The notes: a model not told the origin generated them from the sequence alone. Positions 18,231 to 29,949 are shown, counted from the first letter of the stretch. The stretch is 64,000 bases of DNA from Trichaptum fuscoviolaceum (GCA_910574455.1 CAJSYZ010000005.1:6324001-6388000); one strand, 5' to 3'. Program-made: numbers and translations.

Positions 18231-20682
18231 TGTCGGGATCCCCCAGGACCCCAACATGTCTAAGGCAATCCCGAACAGAACCCGGTATACTGAAACCCGA
18301 AATCGCGACCTTGGCTAGATCCCGAAAGGATCCCCCGCTCTCTGATCCCAGAAGAACCGCTGCTTCGCCATGCATTCTCCTGCTAAAGAGTTCCGCCCCG
18401 CTACGACCTCCTCGCCCCTGCTTGTCCTCGCCCACGTCTCCTCGTCAGTCCCCCGCCTCGTCCCCGTGTCTCGATCCATCCCTAGCCCGCCTCGTCGTTC
18501 CCCCGACTCTAGGATGATCCCCCGCTCGCTCCCCGCTCCCGTCATGCTCTGTTCCCCGCCCCAGCGAACTCCGTACCTCGCCATAGTCCCGAAGTCACTC
18601 ACCATAGCCACAGCCATAGCCATAGCCTGCCAAAGCCATAGCCATAGCCATAGCTATCCCAGACCTCGTAGGTTCTCGACTATGCCCGGATACCAGATCC
18701 CGGCCTCGCGTCCACAGTCATGAAGTGCAGTTAGGAGATTGATCCACTGCGTCCAAAGCCGACCTCTGTCTGGCCTTGAGTAAGCCAACACAACAGCAGG
18801 TCAAGGATTGCTATCCCGCAATCCTGCCCGGTCACGAACCCTGCCCTGCGCTCGTCCTGCCACGGTGCCCTAGCTAACCCCTTTGACATCCTGTGCCTCT
18901 CGACCTGCCCTTGTTCGTCCACAGCCTGCCCCGCCAGGAATCCCGCCTCGCCGCGAACGCTGTCAAGCGTCCTCTCTGACAATCCCGCAACCCACGCTCG
19001 TTCACGGTTGGAGTCCTGTCAAGACTCCCCCACTCGCTTCCCGGTTGGAATCCCGCTCCTTTCCCCCGCACGATCTCAGTCGAAAACCCGCTCGTTTCCC
19101 GCCTCGCGTCCCGTCTCGAATCCCTGCGCAAATCCCCCGCAGGATTCCCGCCTTCGACCCCGCCGCGATTCCCATCGCAACCCCAGCTAAGTTCCCGCTC
19201 TGATTCCCGAAAGATTCCCTGTCTCGATTCCCGGTCGAAACCCGAACTCGATTCCCGGTCGAACCCTGTCTCGATTCCCGGTCGAAACCCGAACTCGACT
19301 CCCAGTCGAAACCCGAACTCGATTCCCGGTCGAAACCCGAACTCGAAACCCGGTCGAAACCCGAACCAGATTCCCTGCATGATCCCGTCGCGAATCGCGC
19401 GAGTTTCCCGTTGTCCAAGGGAAACCCCTTAGCTTCCCCGCTCCTCGATGCTAACCTCGTCTTGAGATAGCCCCAGGTGATTGGCCTGGCCACGCACGTG
19501 CCAGCCAACTAGTCTCGTTAGCAGCGTCCTGTCCCGGCCCGCAGACCACATTCCCGCCACCCCGTGTGCGGGATTGATCTCATTGTCCGCAAGGACTCGA
19601 ACCCCGTCCTTAGTCGCCCTGCCCCGCGCGCGCCTCGCGATTAGGCTTCGTTACGACATCGAAGCACCGGCTTCTTCGAAGTTGGTCCCTGTCGATCTCC
19701 CGCGACCCTGATCCACGCCAGAAGTTGCCTGCAACTTATCCCGAGACGATGTATGCATTACATCCGCCCCCCACGTTCGTTACCCCGCTGCCTGTGCGCC
19801 AGCTTGATACCTCGCGCACAATTACATTCCTTTAGTTCTCTTTGTTTCACTTGACCATGCTTCACGCTCGTTCCCTTAGATCTTGCCCAGATGTTCCCGC
19901 ACCGAATCCCGAATCCCGGATTCACGTCACTGTATGCGCGGCCTTCGCCCGCAAGATTGTGTAACTAGTTAGTTGCGCGTTTGTGCATGCCCGTTCCCTG
20001 TAGATTCTGCCCAGTAGATAAATACCTGTCGCCACCGTAAGGAGCACTCACTTTTGTCCTCTTGTCGAGTGCTTCCTTAGGTGTGTTTCTGTCTTGTCTC
20101 TAGTGTAGTTTTACAATGCTGACTTGTCGAGTGCTTCCTTAGGGAACCTCCTCCTGATAACAGAAGTGTTGCCTTGAGATCCCGGTTATCCTGAGCTCTC
20201 TGCTCCTGTCCTGAGCACGCCTGCTCTCTGGCTCTCTTGTCTCTGTCTTGTCCCGGATCCCGCTCTGCGAATCCCGCTCTGAGTCCTGCCCAGAATCCCG
20301 CTCTGAGATTCCCGCCAGAATCCCGCTCTGCGATTCCCGCCAAAGTCCCGAACGATTCCCGCTCTGCGATCCCTGCACGAATCCAGATTCCCGCACGAAT
20401 CCAGATTCCCGCCAGAATCCCGCTTTGCATTTCCCCGCGTCTCGACTCTGTTTCCCCGCGCCTCGACTCTGCCTTCCCCGCCTAGACTCTGACTCCGTCC
20501 CGTCCTCGCCTTGAGCCCCCTGGCGTCTCGCCCCCGTAGCCCCGCTCCCCGCGCGACTCCGTTGGCGTTGTAGCGTCCTTAACGGTTCCCCTTCGCCTTC
20601 TCCGCTGCCGCGCGCTCTCCCAGGCCTTGCCCCGGAAGCCGCTAACGCGCCCCGGCCCCCAGGTTCCCCCCAGGTCGTAACA
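18231..20682 (+). mobile_element. element F, 2.45-kb solo LTR inserted in B pol
   Basis: The ends are TGTCGGGATC..GGTCGTAACA (TG..CA) with a perfect CCGAG target duplication (18226-18230, 20683-20687). No coding region or second LTR is present. Removal restores the pol frame (ERTE joined to VIEIL). On the plus strand it has the promoter layout of the A/D lineage: TAGATAAATA near 20016, then ACTTTTGTCCT (20050-20060) and GAGTGCTTCCTTAGG. It is therefore a solo LTR of a self-primed relative with an expanded, C-rich U3 of about 1.8 kb full of ATTCCCG words. Confidence 0.75.
19200..19375 (+). repeat. tandem ATTCCCGGTCGAAACCCGAA repeats in the U3 of F
   Basis: About six head-to-tail copies of a roughly 26-27-base unit (CGATTCCCGGTCGAAACCCG plus AACT) with point differences. 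Looser copies of ATTCCCGC(C/T) continue on both sides to 20430. Confidence 0.7.
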
Positions 20683-20687
20683 CCGAG

Positions 20688-22202
20688 GTAATAGAGATAC
20701 TGGTCGCGGAGACAAGTGCAGGTGTGGCTGGCCAGACGGCAGAGGTGTTTCCGATTAGTGACAGGAGAGAGAAACAGGAAAAGAGACTTTTACAGGTACA
20801 GGAAGTCTTGGAGACACTTAAGAGGGCCGAAGGTATGTCAGATGGCGAGTTTAAAGTGCTAATTCTCTATGCTACGGAGTACTTCGTACGAGACGGCAAA
20901 CTATGGAAGAGAAACCCCGACGGGGTCCATCGTCTCGTACCGAACCGTTCGAAACGCGCAGGGCTGATATCAGTAGCGCATGACGAACTGGGGCACAAAG
21001 GAGTTTTCCCAGTCAGTGAGATGCTTAGGAGGCGGTTTTGGTGGCCTGGCCTGGAAGAGCACGTCAAGTGGCACATCCGTACGTGCCACGAGTGCCAGAT
21101 GCGACAATTCAAGATCCAGCATATTCCTCCAGTCGTCTCAACGCCGGCACCGCTCTTTCAGAAGGTATACATCGATACTATGTTGATGCCAGCAGCTGGA
21201 GGATATAAGTATATTATTCACGCGCGGGACTCGCTGACATCGTGGCCGGAATGGCGCGCCTTGACGTCCGAGACGTCTCAGACCGTACGGAAGTTCATCT
21301 TTGAAGAGATCTTCTGCCGATGGGGGCCGGTGTACGAGCTGGTTACAGATAATGGGAAACCCTTCATAGCAGAGGCGGTCCAAGAGCTGTATGATACGTA
21401 TAAGGTTCGGAATATCAGAATTTCAGCCTACAACTCGCAAGCGAACAGTGCAGTCGAACGGCGCCACAGGGATGTTCGAGAAGCCATCATGAAAATGGTG
21501 AAGGGCAATGAATCCAAGTGGCCCAGTATGCTTCCAGCAGTGTTTTGGGCAGAACGAATAACGATTCAGAAAGGGACTGGGATGTCACCGTACGAAATGG
21601 CACATGGGGTCGAACCAATCCTACCGTTTGATCTGGAGGAGGCAACCTTCTTGGTTAATCCGCCAACAGCAAAGGTCACCACGGCTGAACTCTTGGCTGC
21701 TCGAGCAAGACAGCTCATGAAGCGCCCGGCCGACTTGAAGCGTGCTCATGAACGTATCTTGAAGGCACGAAATGCAGGCGCCCTGGAATTCGAAAAGAAG
21801 TACAAACGTACCATCTATAAGGGAGAATTCAAGCCCGGAGCCCTAGTTCTCGTACGGAACACTCGTGTTGAGAAGGAGTTGAATCGTAAAACGAAGCCAC
21901 GTTACCTCGGACCGTACGTCGTACTACGCAGAACAGCTGGAGGGTCATACATTCTTGCAGAGACAGATGGTGCCGTCGCTCGAACGCGTTTTGCGGCTTT
22001 CCGGGTCATACCGTACTTTGCTCGTACGGACATTGGGATTTCGCCTGAAGTCCTTACCGAAATGACTAAAGCGCAACTAGACAACATCGCCAAGGAACTC
22101 GAAGACGAGCCGGACACGGAAGCAGAGGAAGCAGAGGAAGGAAGCGAAGAGGAAACTGGGGCGCAGAGTAGAGACGAGGAAAGCAGCGCGGACGAGCATT
22201 GA
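20688..22202 (+). CDS. pol: element B integrase segment
   Basis: The frame continues from RNase H across F; the ATG at 20724 is internal. The HHCC zinc domain is visible (HDELGHKG then RTCHECQ). The catalytic triad is D in YIDTM, D in VTDNGKPF and E in NSQANSAVERRHRDV. A GPY/F-like module follows (PRYLGPYVVLRRTAGGSYIL). The C-terminus is acidic (EEAEEGSEEE) and has no chromodomain, unlike A and D. The ORF ends with TGA at 22200-22202. Together with the upstream parts, pol is about 1340 codons. Confidence 0.85.
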   Translation, partial: VIEILVAETSAGVAGQTAEVFPISDRREKQEKRLLQVQEVLETLKRAEGMSDGEFKVLILYATEYFVRDGKLWKRNPDGVHRLVPNRSKRAGLISVAHDELGHKGVFPVSEMLRRRFWWPGLEEHVKWHIRTCHECQMRQFKIQHIPPVVSTPAPLFQKVYIDTMLMPAAGGYKYIIHARDSLTSWPEWRALTSETSQTVRKFIFEEIFCRWGPVYELVTDNGKPFIAEAVQELYDTYKVRNIRISAYNSQANSAVERRHRDVREAIMKMVKGNESKWPSMLPAVFWAERITIQKGTGMSPYEMAHGVEPILPFDLEEATFLVNPPTAKVTTAELLAARARQLMKRPADLKRAHERILKARNAGALEFEKKYKRTIYKGEFKPGALVLVRNTRVEKELNRKTKPRYLGPYVVLRRTAGGSYILAETDGAVARTRFAAFRVIPYFARTDIGISPEVLTEMTKAQLDNIAKELEDEPDTEAEEAEEGSEEETGAQSRDEESSADEH

Positions 22203-22299
22203 AAATCGAGAGCGGGACGCAGTCGTACATGTCACCGGTTCGAGCACTACGCTGAGTGCCTTTCCCATTTATTTTATTCTTCCATTATTTCAATTCAGA

Positions 22300-23070
22300 A
22301 AGTCACAAACGATTGAGTGTATTCGTACCACGGGGGTACGAACATACTCTGGGTTCCTTTCAAAATTTTATCCATATTTCATTGCAAAAACTCATCGCAT
22401 CCTTGTTCTAAGCAAAGTCACTATTTTTTTTCTCTATATTCTTCTAAAAATTCTAAGCAAAGACCACATTAAATTCCTTCAACACGCGCTTCTCACAACG
22501 TACCGGGGTCGTACGAAACGCCCCGAGTACCTCGTTATAATACGTTTCCTTGATTTATCCAACCCTTCTAAGCAAAGCAACTTTTATTCTAAGCAAAACC
22601 ACTATTATTATTGCACGTCCATCTTTCTCGAAATTCTAAGCAAAGCAACTCTTACTTCAAATTTTCAATTATTAATATCTTGGTTCGAATTGATCTCTCA
22701 TAACTTCTAAGCAAAGCCACTATTTCAAACACATATATTTCGCATCCCTTCCTCACTTTCAAGCTACCCGTACGATTATGGTCAAACGCGACCCTGGTCA
22801 TTCGTACGAACCAACGAACCGACGTTCGATGGTTAATCATTCCATTATTTATCTATCATCACTCGTCTCATTCTCTCTCATTTTATCTCTCACATCATTC
22901 GAAGCAAAGCACCTATTAATATTTCACTATTCATTCATAGACGCAAAAGCGACCAGTGCTAGGGCGGACGGTCGTACCAAACTTCGTTCGGCGCGTCTTC
23001 GGGAATCTCACCTGAACTTAACCATTTTTCTCTCTCAATTCACACCTTTAAAATTCTAAGCAAAGCAACA
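22300..23070 (+). repeat. dispersed TTCTAAGCAAAG repeats downstream of B pol
   Basis: Eight copies of TTCTAAGCAAAGC(A/C)AC or close variants lie near 22407, 22447, 22567, 22589, 22633, 22706, 22899 and 23053, spaced irregularly in AT-rich sequence. GTAC-containing palindromes are interspersed. No coding potential is seen. Confidence 0.6.
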
Positions 23071-23111
23071 AGTTATTAATCACTTCTACGTTACATACAG
23101 ATAAGAATATA

Positions 23112-23112
<1 letters not shown>

Positions 23113-23144
<32 letters not shown>
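23113..23144 (+). repeat. 32-base A tract inside element B
   Basis: An uninterrupted run of 32 A residues lies between pol and the antisense gene. Read on the minus strand it is a T tract about 280 bases past the stop of the antisense gene. It could mark a past insertion of polyadenylated cDNA or be a simple slippage repeat. Confidence 0.7.
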
Positions 23145-23146
<2 letters not shown>

Positions 23147-23420
23147 GAATCAAAGGCAAAGTAGATACAGCGAATAAGTCCGGGGCTCTTGTTTTTATTC
23201 TCTATTTCTATCTTTTTCTTTGGGTCTATGGACAGGGTATCATATTAGAGAGGAAGCGAAAGTAGGGGCAAGAAACGACAGATCGACAGACATACGTCGA
23301 ACCGTGGAGTCCGAGACATGCAGATCTTCGTGAAGACTCTCAAGGCTTCATCACGCGCGCCTTCAGAGAGCCAGAACACAACCGAACACCGACAACGCAG
23401 ACAGATCTTTGTGAAGACAC

Positions 23421-24718
23421 TCAGAACGGGTCTCCAGCCTCAACATCGCCCTCGGAGTCGTCCACAATCGACTCGCGCTCGCCGTCGCTAACATCGACGC
23501 GATCGATGTTCGAGAGCTCGCCGTCCCACAAGTGGTACGCCGCGAGCAAGGAGTCGAACCGAGCGGCGGGTACGAGGTGACGCATGCCGTCACGGAGACG
23601 CATCGCCTCGTCGTGCACCCTGCCCGCGCACTCCTTCATGTTCTCGACCATTACTGCCGTCGCGACCATGCTGGCGGCTAGTTTCGGGATCGCGTCGCAA
23701 AGGTTGACCATGGCGGCTGCGAGAACCGAAGACATACCATTCCGCTCGATTTCGCGTTGAATGGTTTCAGTTGACGCGTCCTGTACGAGAGAAAAGTCAG
23801 TGTTAGCAGTGGAAGGATGCGACACCGTTTTTTTTTAGTGCAGACAAGACTTACTCGGAGGTACGAAGGGAAGAGGCCGTCGTCGTTCGACTTCTTCGCA
23901 CCACGGCCCTTTCCGTGCCCCGCAGACAACGAGCACCGGACGTGCTTCCCCTCGCATAGCAGGCAGATGCTGCGCCTGCCATTGTCGGGTCCCCGCTGAC
24001 AGCAGGCGATCTGGTTCTTGACACAACGATCGCACGGCGTGTCAGAAGGTCGTACGACCTAGAAGAAGCAGAAGGGGAAGGTTAGCCGAGACTCGAGACA
24101 AGAGATTCTAAAGACGTACCGTCACTTCGTCCGGCGTACCTGCCATCGTCGAGGGGATGGTCACCTTGACCGCGCCCAGTCCGCGAGGGCCTTGGTTGTC
24201 CGCGAACAGACGGTGCGCGGTCTCGGCGAGGCACTTCAAGAGATGAAGCCACTCTCCCATCGTACGATGTTTGCGTACGAGGTCAAGGGCGGGTGATATC
24301 TCGGGTGCCTGCAAAAAGAAAGGTCATCAACAAAGTCAACATAGCAAACGGTCGAGACTCACCAGCGTGTACACCACGGGCTCGGGGAGACCGCCCGTCT
24401 TACCCGCCGAAGGGAGGGGGGCAGCAGGGGTCGTCTGCTTGCCTTTACCTTTACCCTTGGCCGGGCCTCTGCCTTTGCGCTTGTTCGTGGCCGTACCTTT
24501 AGCCGCGGGCGTGTTGGCCACACGCGTCGAGCGGGCGCGCGGGCGAGACTATATCCAAGAGGTCAGACACACATCAAGAAGTTGATCAACGAGACACGTA
24601 CCGGGGTCGGCTCGACCGGGGGACCGACCTGGGCGGCCGCTCGATAGCGACGGTGATCAACGGTGATCACCTGTCGCGGGTCGAGCATTTTGTCGACGTC
24701 CGCGGTGTCGCCGTCGTT

Positions 24719-24749
<31 letters not shown>

Positions 24750-25628
24750 CCGTCGGACGTAATCGTACGTCGACGCTTCGAGGCACCACGAGAAGGGCCC
24801 GGGGTTGGGGGTCGCTTCTGGGTGGGTTTCGGGGCGGGAGCGGGAGCGGGGGACCCAGGCCGCTTGGGCTCGAAAGGACATGCGTCCTTGTGGTAGGGGG
24901 GGTTGCACTCGCAGTGCGACTCCGGCCCACGAGCCGAGGGGTTTTTTTGGGGGCGGGGCGACGGCGCGCTGTCGCCCGAGTCCCCAAACAAGTCGCGAAT
25001 GAGGGCGCAACGGGGGGACGGGGGAGGTGAGGAAAGTGGGGAAGGGGAACGAGATTGCTGCTGCTGTTGCTGCTGCTGTTGCTGCAGTCGAGGGCTCGGT
25101 GTACGAGCCAGCGACGGTGCGCGGGGGGCTTGCGTGGGGGCGGGTGTAGGAGGGTGGTTCGACAGCCGTTGTTGTTGCTGCTGCTGCTGTTGTTCGAGCC
25201 AGTCCTCGATCGAGACGCCGAAGGCTCGCTCAGGCGCGTCGGGCGACGCGATTTGTGCGCTCAGATACGCGAACGGCGCGAACGCGTCTGGAGCGCCGGG
25301 AAAGTCGACGAGGTCCTCGAGGACGCTGAGCACGCCGAACTCTTCTTCGAAGTGCGTCTAGAAAGAGCGAGGGGTTTTTTTTAGTCTGGGTGCACGAACG
25401 AAGCAGAAGAAAAAGAAAAAGAGGGGGGCGCACCACGTAGATCCCAGCCGCCTTCAACCATGCCCGCCTCGTCGATCCTGACTTGCGGACACCCGTCACT
25501 GTGAACTCCCTGGCGCAGAGGTCCCGCATTTTTTCGAGCCAAAACGAGGCCTTACGGAGGGCTTCGCGGGACTCGGGGCTGCAGTCCTGCCCGAAGCGCT
25601 CGAGTTCGAGGCTGATGGTGGAGGCCAT
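23421..25628 (-). CDS. six-exon antisense accessory gene in element B, Cys-cluster protein
   Basis: Exons are 25434-25628, 24602-25357, 24363-24548, 24120-24308, 23855-24058 and 23421-23780. Introns are 53-76 bases with GT..AG ends. Every exon length is a multiple of three, so all introns are phase 0, and the model is open for 629 residues. The start is MASTISLELERFGQD; the upstream in-frame ATG at 25685 is the alternative. Exon 2 has two poly-Gln tracts, Pro-rich linkers and an Asp/Asn run. Exon 3 has a GKGKGKGK stretch. Exon 5 has the cluster PCDRCVKNQIACC then CLLCEGKHVRCS, resembling a Zn-binding Cys cluster. Exon 6 is helical and hydrophobic (SVLAAAMVNLCDAIPKLAAS). No function is recognised; a DNA- or chromatin-binding role is a guess. 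It runs opposite to pol, between it and the 3' LTR. Confidence 0.7.
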
Positions 25629-25957
25629 GGGTACTTCTTCTTGTCTATCGTCGGACGGAGGAAGATGGTGGTGGTTGGTGAGCAAGAGGGAAGGGCGTTC
25701 GTACGCGTGCTTGCGCGACTATGGCCGGGGCAAAATGCGTGGAAAGGACTTTCCATAGTTGTGGCCACAACCATGAGTGGGCGTAAGGCGCTTCCTAGAC
25801 GCTGGGTTAGATGCGCAGGCGCACTATGACGCGCTTACGAGGGGACCGTGTGATCGACGGGGATCGTCGATTCCATAATTAGCATCTTAGGCTTCGAAGC
25901 CCGCACACTTGGCCTCGGATCATCGGCGGACACAGGGTGACCGGGAGGTCACATTCT

Positions 25958-25972
25958 AAAGTGGGGAGGAGG
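25958..25972 (+). other. element B polypurine tract
   Basis: AAAGTGGGGAGGAGG abuts the 3' LTR. Because it lies beyond the antisense gene, that gene is inside the element and not a later flanking sequence. Confidence 0.7.
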
Positions 25973-26454
25973 TGTAACACTTGGTTACCACCAGTAGTCC
26001 GGACGTCGGATCGTACGATTGAGTGCGTACGAAAGTACAAGTTGTTCAGTCAGGAGTTGGGATGTGGACGCAGCGGTCGTACGGACAATTAGTACGATAG
26101 TGTAGATACTTCTAGTATAGGAATCGCGCGTGTACGAGTAGTATATATGGACCTTCGTACGGTTGTGGGAGAATCATCTTATTACCACCTACCACATCCA
26201 TCGTCTGCAGCAGAAAAGTCGTCTAAACTCCTCGGCGAAGCGTTCGATTGTCGATCCCTCTCTATCAACGCTCTACAACTTCATGTTAGTCCGTACCGCG
26301 GTACGAACGGTTCGAACGAATAAGTCGTTCATTCTAGCTGGAGTCCATTTCCTCTCTCAAATCCATTTACCTCCCTTTTTCACTCCCTCTTCCTCCACCC
26401 CTCTAAAGAGGGTCTCAGTCCAAATCAAACCCCCAACTCACTCGCACACTTTCA
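25973..26454 (+). repeat. element B 3' LTR
   Basis: 482 bases, TGTAACACTT..CACTTTCA, with two differences by eye from the 5' LTR. It is followed by CCGT, the target copy. Confidence 0.9.
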
Positions 26455-28126
26455 CCGTCTAGCATCCAGTACCTCTTCCACCTCGTACTCCAGATCTCCT
26501 TCTACTTCGACTGGGGGCGGCGGGGGTTGCGTTCGACCGGGAATGTTGTCTTCGTGGTATGGCGAGAGCAGCAATACGTGAAATACGGGATGAATCTTCA
26601 GCGACGCGGGGAGTTCGAGTTTGTAGGTGAGGTCACTTAGCTTTGCCTTCACTTTATACGGCCCTAGTCGTTTCGGTAATAATTTGCGCGCTCCCGGTCG
26701 CCGAACGTTCGTCGCCTCGAGCCATACTTTATCCCCGACTGCGTACTGCGGGGCCTCATTCCTGGCCTGATCGTAGTGCTGCTTCATGCGCTCTGCCGCA
26801 ACCTCCAAAGCCGCTCTTGCCTCTTCCTGTGCCTGCTGAAGCTCCTGTAGTCGTGCGTCCGCGGCAGGGACCGTGGACAAGCCGTCGCTCGGGGCAATCG
26901 TGAATTCGGGATTGTAGCCGTAGACAAGCGCGAACGGGGATTGTCGTGTTGCCGCGTGCGCTTTCGTGTTGTGCGCGAACTCTGCCATCGGGAGTAATCC
27001 GGCCCAGTTTTCTTGTCGTGTATCTATGAAAGCCCGTAAATATTGTTCCAGCTCTTGGTTTACCCTTTCGGTTTGCCCATCCGTCTGCGGGTGATACGCA
27101 GTCGACGTGGTACCCTTGATACCGAGTCGGGAAAAGAGGGCTTTCATGAACTGTGCGACAAACTGTGGTCCTCGGTCGGATATGATCTGGCGGGGGGTTC
27201 CGTGCAGCTTCCAGACGTGTTGCAGGAAGAGTTCTGCAGTTTCCGGTGCATCGACGTCAGACGTGGTCGGGATAAAATGCGCTTGCTTGGTGAGACGGTC
27301 GACCACCACGAAAATTGTGTCGTAATCCTCGGATCGGGGGAGCTGGGTGATGAAATCGCACGAAATCGCCTGCCAGGGGCCCTGCGGGATTTCGTTCGGT
27401 TGCAGGAGTCCTACCGGGCGTTGGGATCGGTTCTTCGTGCGTGCGCAGGTATCGCATCCCGAAACGTATCGTTCTACGAAGTTAGACATCCCGGGCCACC
27501 AGTAGTTGCGGCTTACCATCTCAAACGTTTTCCAACGTCCAGGATGTCCGGCGGGGAGGCTGTCATGGTAGGTCTTTACCACGTCCCGGCGAATGGTCTC
27601 ATCTTTCGGGACGTAAACCTTACCCTGGTACAGGATGAGGCCTTCTTCGGTGCTCCAGTCCTCAAGTTCCTTGGTCAGGACTCGGGGCGCCTTGGACTTG
27701 ACCAACTCAATCGCACCCACCAGCTCGTCTTCATACTGATCTGACTTACGAATGCGTCGTAGGAGGGCCTGATCCCCGTGTACCTGCGTCATTCCCCGAC
27801 GAATTGCCTTTAGCCGAAACATTTCGGGGGTCAAGAGGGTCCGTCCCGTGTTGTCTTCGCCTTCTGGTTGAAGATCGACGCGTCGTGACATGGCGTCGGG
27901 TTTGCCCCCGAGTCGCCCTGGGCGATGGCGAATCGTAAAGTCGAAGCGGGTGAGGAACAGACCCACCAGGCTTGGCGTCGCGTCAGCGTTCGGGATTCAG
28001 AGAAATATAGCAGATTCTTGTGGTCAGACACGATATCGAGTTTATGACTCGCACCTTCGAGATAATGTCGCCACTCGTCAAGGGCTCTAATAATCGCGAG
28101 TAGCTCCTTGTCATAAATCTCGTAGT
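26455..28126 (-). pseudogene. pol: element A pol, RNase H C-terminus and integrase
   Basis: The minus strand resumes the A RNase H ([20 protein letters not shown]) after element C. One frameshift near 27975 (RRQAWW against GLFLTRFDF) breaks the frame. Integrase follows: HHCC zinc domain (GHPGRWKTFEMVSRNYWWPG, SGCDTCARTKN) and catalytic D in AISCDFITQLP, D in IISDRGPQF and E in HPQTDGQTERVNQELEQ. The GPY region (LGPYKVKAKLSDLTYKLELP) leads to EVEEVLDARR, where B is inserted. Best hit by eye is Ty3 chromovirus pol. Confidence 0.85.
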
Positions 28127-28651
28127 CAGTCCTACCAGCAAATTAGTTCAATGAACCACAGTAACTTACTGTAGTATAATTCAATGAAACACTGTAACTT
28201 ATCACAAGTCAATGTGAATAAATCACAGTAGTTACTGTGTGGGAAATCTCTGAAGATGGCCTGCCTCTGGGCCAGTATATCTGTGGGGTTGTAAATACTT
28301 TTAGGGTCAGAGACCCTATAAGACCCTGAACTATGATCCAGGGATCTCCCTGGCGCTTCAGAGGTTCTAAAAATAAATGCATTGGATGTTTCCGGGAACC
28401 CTTACTGGACCCTTAGGTCTGGAAATCACCGAAAAAGGGTCTTTGCACTTAAAACGGCTTGTGCACGTGCATACGGCACACTGCAATTGTTGTGCACCCC
28501 GCCGCGGGGCTCTAGCGCAATGGCGGGACCGTGGGAGCCTGTACTTCGACATTGCATAGCCATATATTTTCATTTTCTTTATCTTTCTTATATCACCCAT
28601 TAGCATAATTAGAAAGAAGTAAATTATATTATCCATATATTACTCGAAGGG

Positions 28652-29339
28652 TCACACCAGCAATGCCCTCTGCTCCCCAGAAGTCACGGGCGACTGCGCC
28701 AGACAGGGCCAATCTTCGGAGCGAAGCCGTCCTTGCGCACGCCGTCGCAGAAAACGGCAAACCATATTCAGTCTGAGCAAAGTGTTGTGCGAGCTCAAAC
28801 ATAGATACGAAGCACTTAATGAGACGGTGCCGTCTCTGCGAGAAGCCACCCGCACGGAAGAAGAAGCACAAGCTCTGGCAAATGCGGCTGGAAGCATCGC
28901 GCACTCCTTCAACCGGCCATGATCCAGCACCTTCATTGCCAGACTACTCCTCTCCTTGAAGTTCTCGTACACCCGCACCTTTGTCCGCCCCTCCAGCCCA
29001 GCGTACATGATCGAATCCGTTGCCCGTGTGAAGGAAGAGCCACTGCCGAACACCTTGTTTCACCAGGCCAGCACAGTGTAGATGATATACTCTCCGTCTC
29101 CAACCACAGTGATGAAGCGCCTGTTTACTGGATGTTGAAGGGATGTCGCGAAAATTTCTGTCATACTGAGATCTTGCTCAGACAGCGGGATGTGAAGTTC
29201 TTCGGGCGTTTCGTCTTCCGCGATGCCTTGGAGATTGGCGGACAAGACTTCCGTGTTGTGGGTGTACACCAATTCGCCTGATGTATCCATGCAGTAGGAG
29301 GCTCGTCACGGCCAAGTTTGACCATGACTACACCTTCGT
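28652..29339 (-). pseudogene. coatomer beta-prime (COPB2/SEC27) pseudogene, third piece
   Basis: The minus strand starts DEGVVMVKLGRDEPP, then after a frameshift MDTSGELVYTHNTEVLSAN, IFATSLQHPVNRRFITVVGD and GEYIIYTVLAWRNKAFGSG, fading after RVYENFKERSS. This matches the part of coatomer beta-prime just after the WD40 propellers. It continues directly from 32786-33091 once element G is removed (GYD joined to EGVV). Confidence 0.7.
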
Positions 29340-29949
29340 CATCACTGAATCCGGCTCAAGATTATGAATTAACAATCTACTATCTTTGTATATAGTTATT
29401 TTACCTATCTTATTCGAGCTTTCAATGTCCAATAATGTACTGCTTAATTTCCTAATAATTGTCAAATTATTACAGAAATATGATGGCCTGGTGATAATAG
29501 ATATTGCATATTAAAAGTTCTTGATAAGAGCTGCTATTCTTCGTAGCTTCTATCTTACTTTATAATGTCATGGTGTTAGTAGCATATGCTTTGTCAAATT
29601 TTTGCGTGTATCTTGTGGTTAGTGGATAGCAAAACATTTGTTTTGTAATATATATGCAGTAACTTCCGAAATTCCACATATAGTGGTAGAGTTGGTATTG
29701 ATATTGCAATAATTTGACAAGAAGTATAGGAACATTATAATGCTATTTAGTACATTAGATAAGTGTTGTAGAAAATACATAGTGTCTAACGGTCATTGTA
29801 ATGAGACGATAATCACTGGTAGTCAATGATAATCGTTGCCTGAAAAGGACTTGTGCAAAATTTAAAAAAGCATGTTACTTACATAAGTCCCAATTTAGGA
29901 CCCTGGCTCAGGAGGCTTCGTCGCCTTTCTTCACTCTACAGGTTGTTCT

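Larger units (their letters stand above)
7554..26454 (+). mobile_element. element B, Ty3-type LTR retrotransposon (tRNA-primed), nested in A
   Basis: Two 482-base LTRs (7554-8035, 25973-26454) differ at two bases by eye and are flanked by CCGT (or ACCGT). Internal order is PBS, gag-protease, -1 frameshift site, RT-RNase H, integrase, a repeat-rich noncoding zone, an antisense multi-exon gene and a polypurine tract. Elements E and F interrupt pol. Without them B is about 11.8 kb. Its gag-pol frames are open throughout once E and F are subtracted, so B was probably coding-competent until recently. Codons and noncoding parts are unusually rich in GTAC words. Confidence 0.9.

Noticed and set aside
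24653..25384. Plus-strand ORFs opposite the antisense gene (for example 24653-25030 and 24903-25361)
   Set aside because: They are shadows with poly-Cys, poly-Val and poly-Leu runs caused by the CAG and GAC repeats of the real minus-strand exons.
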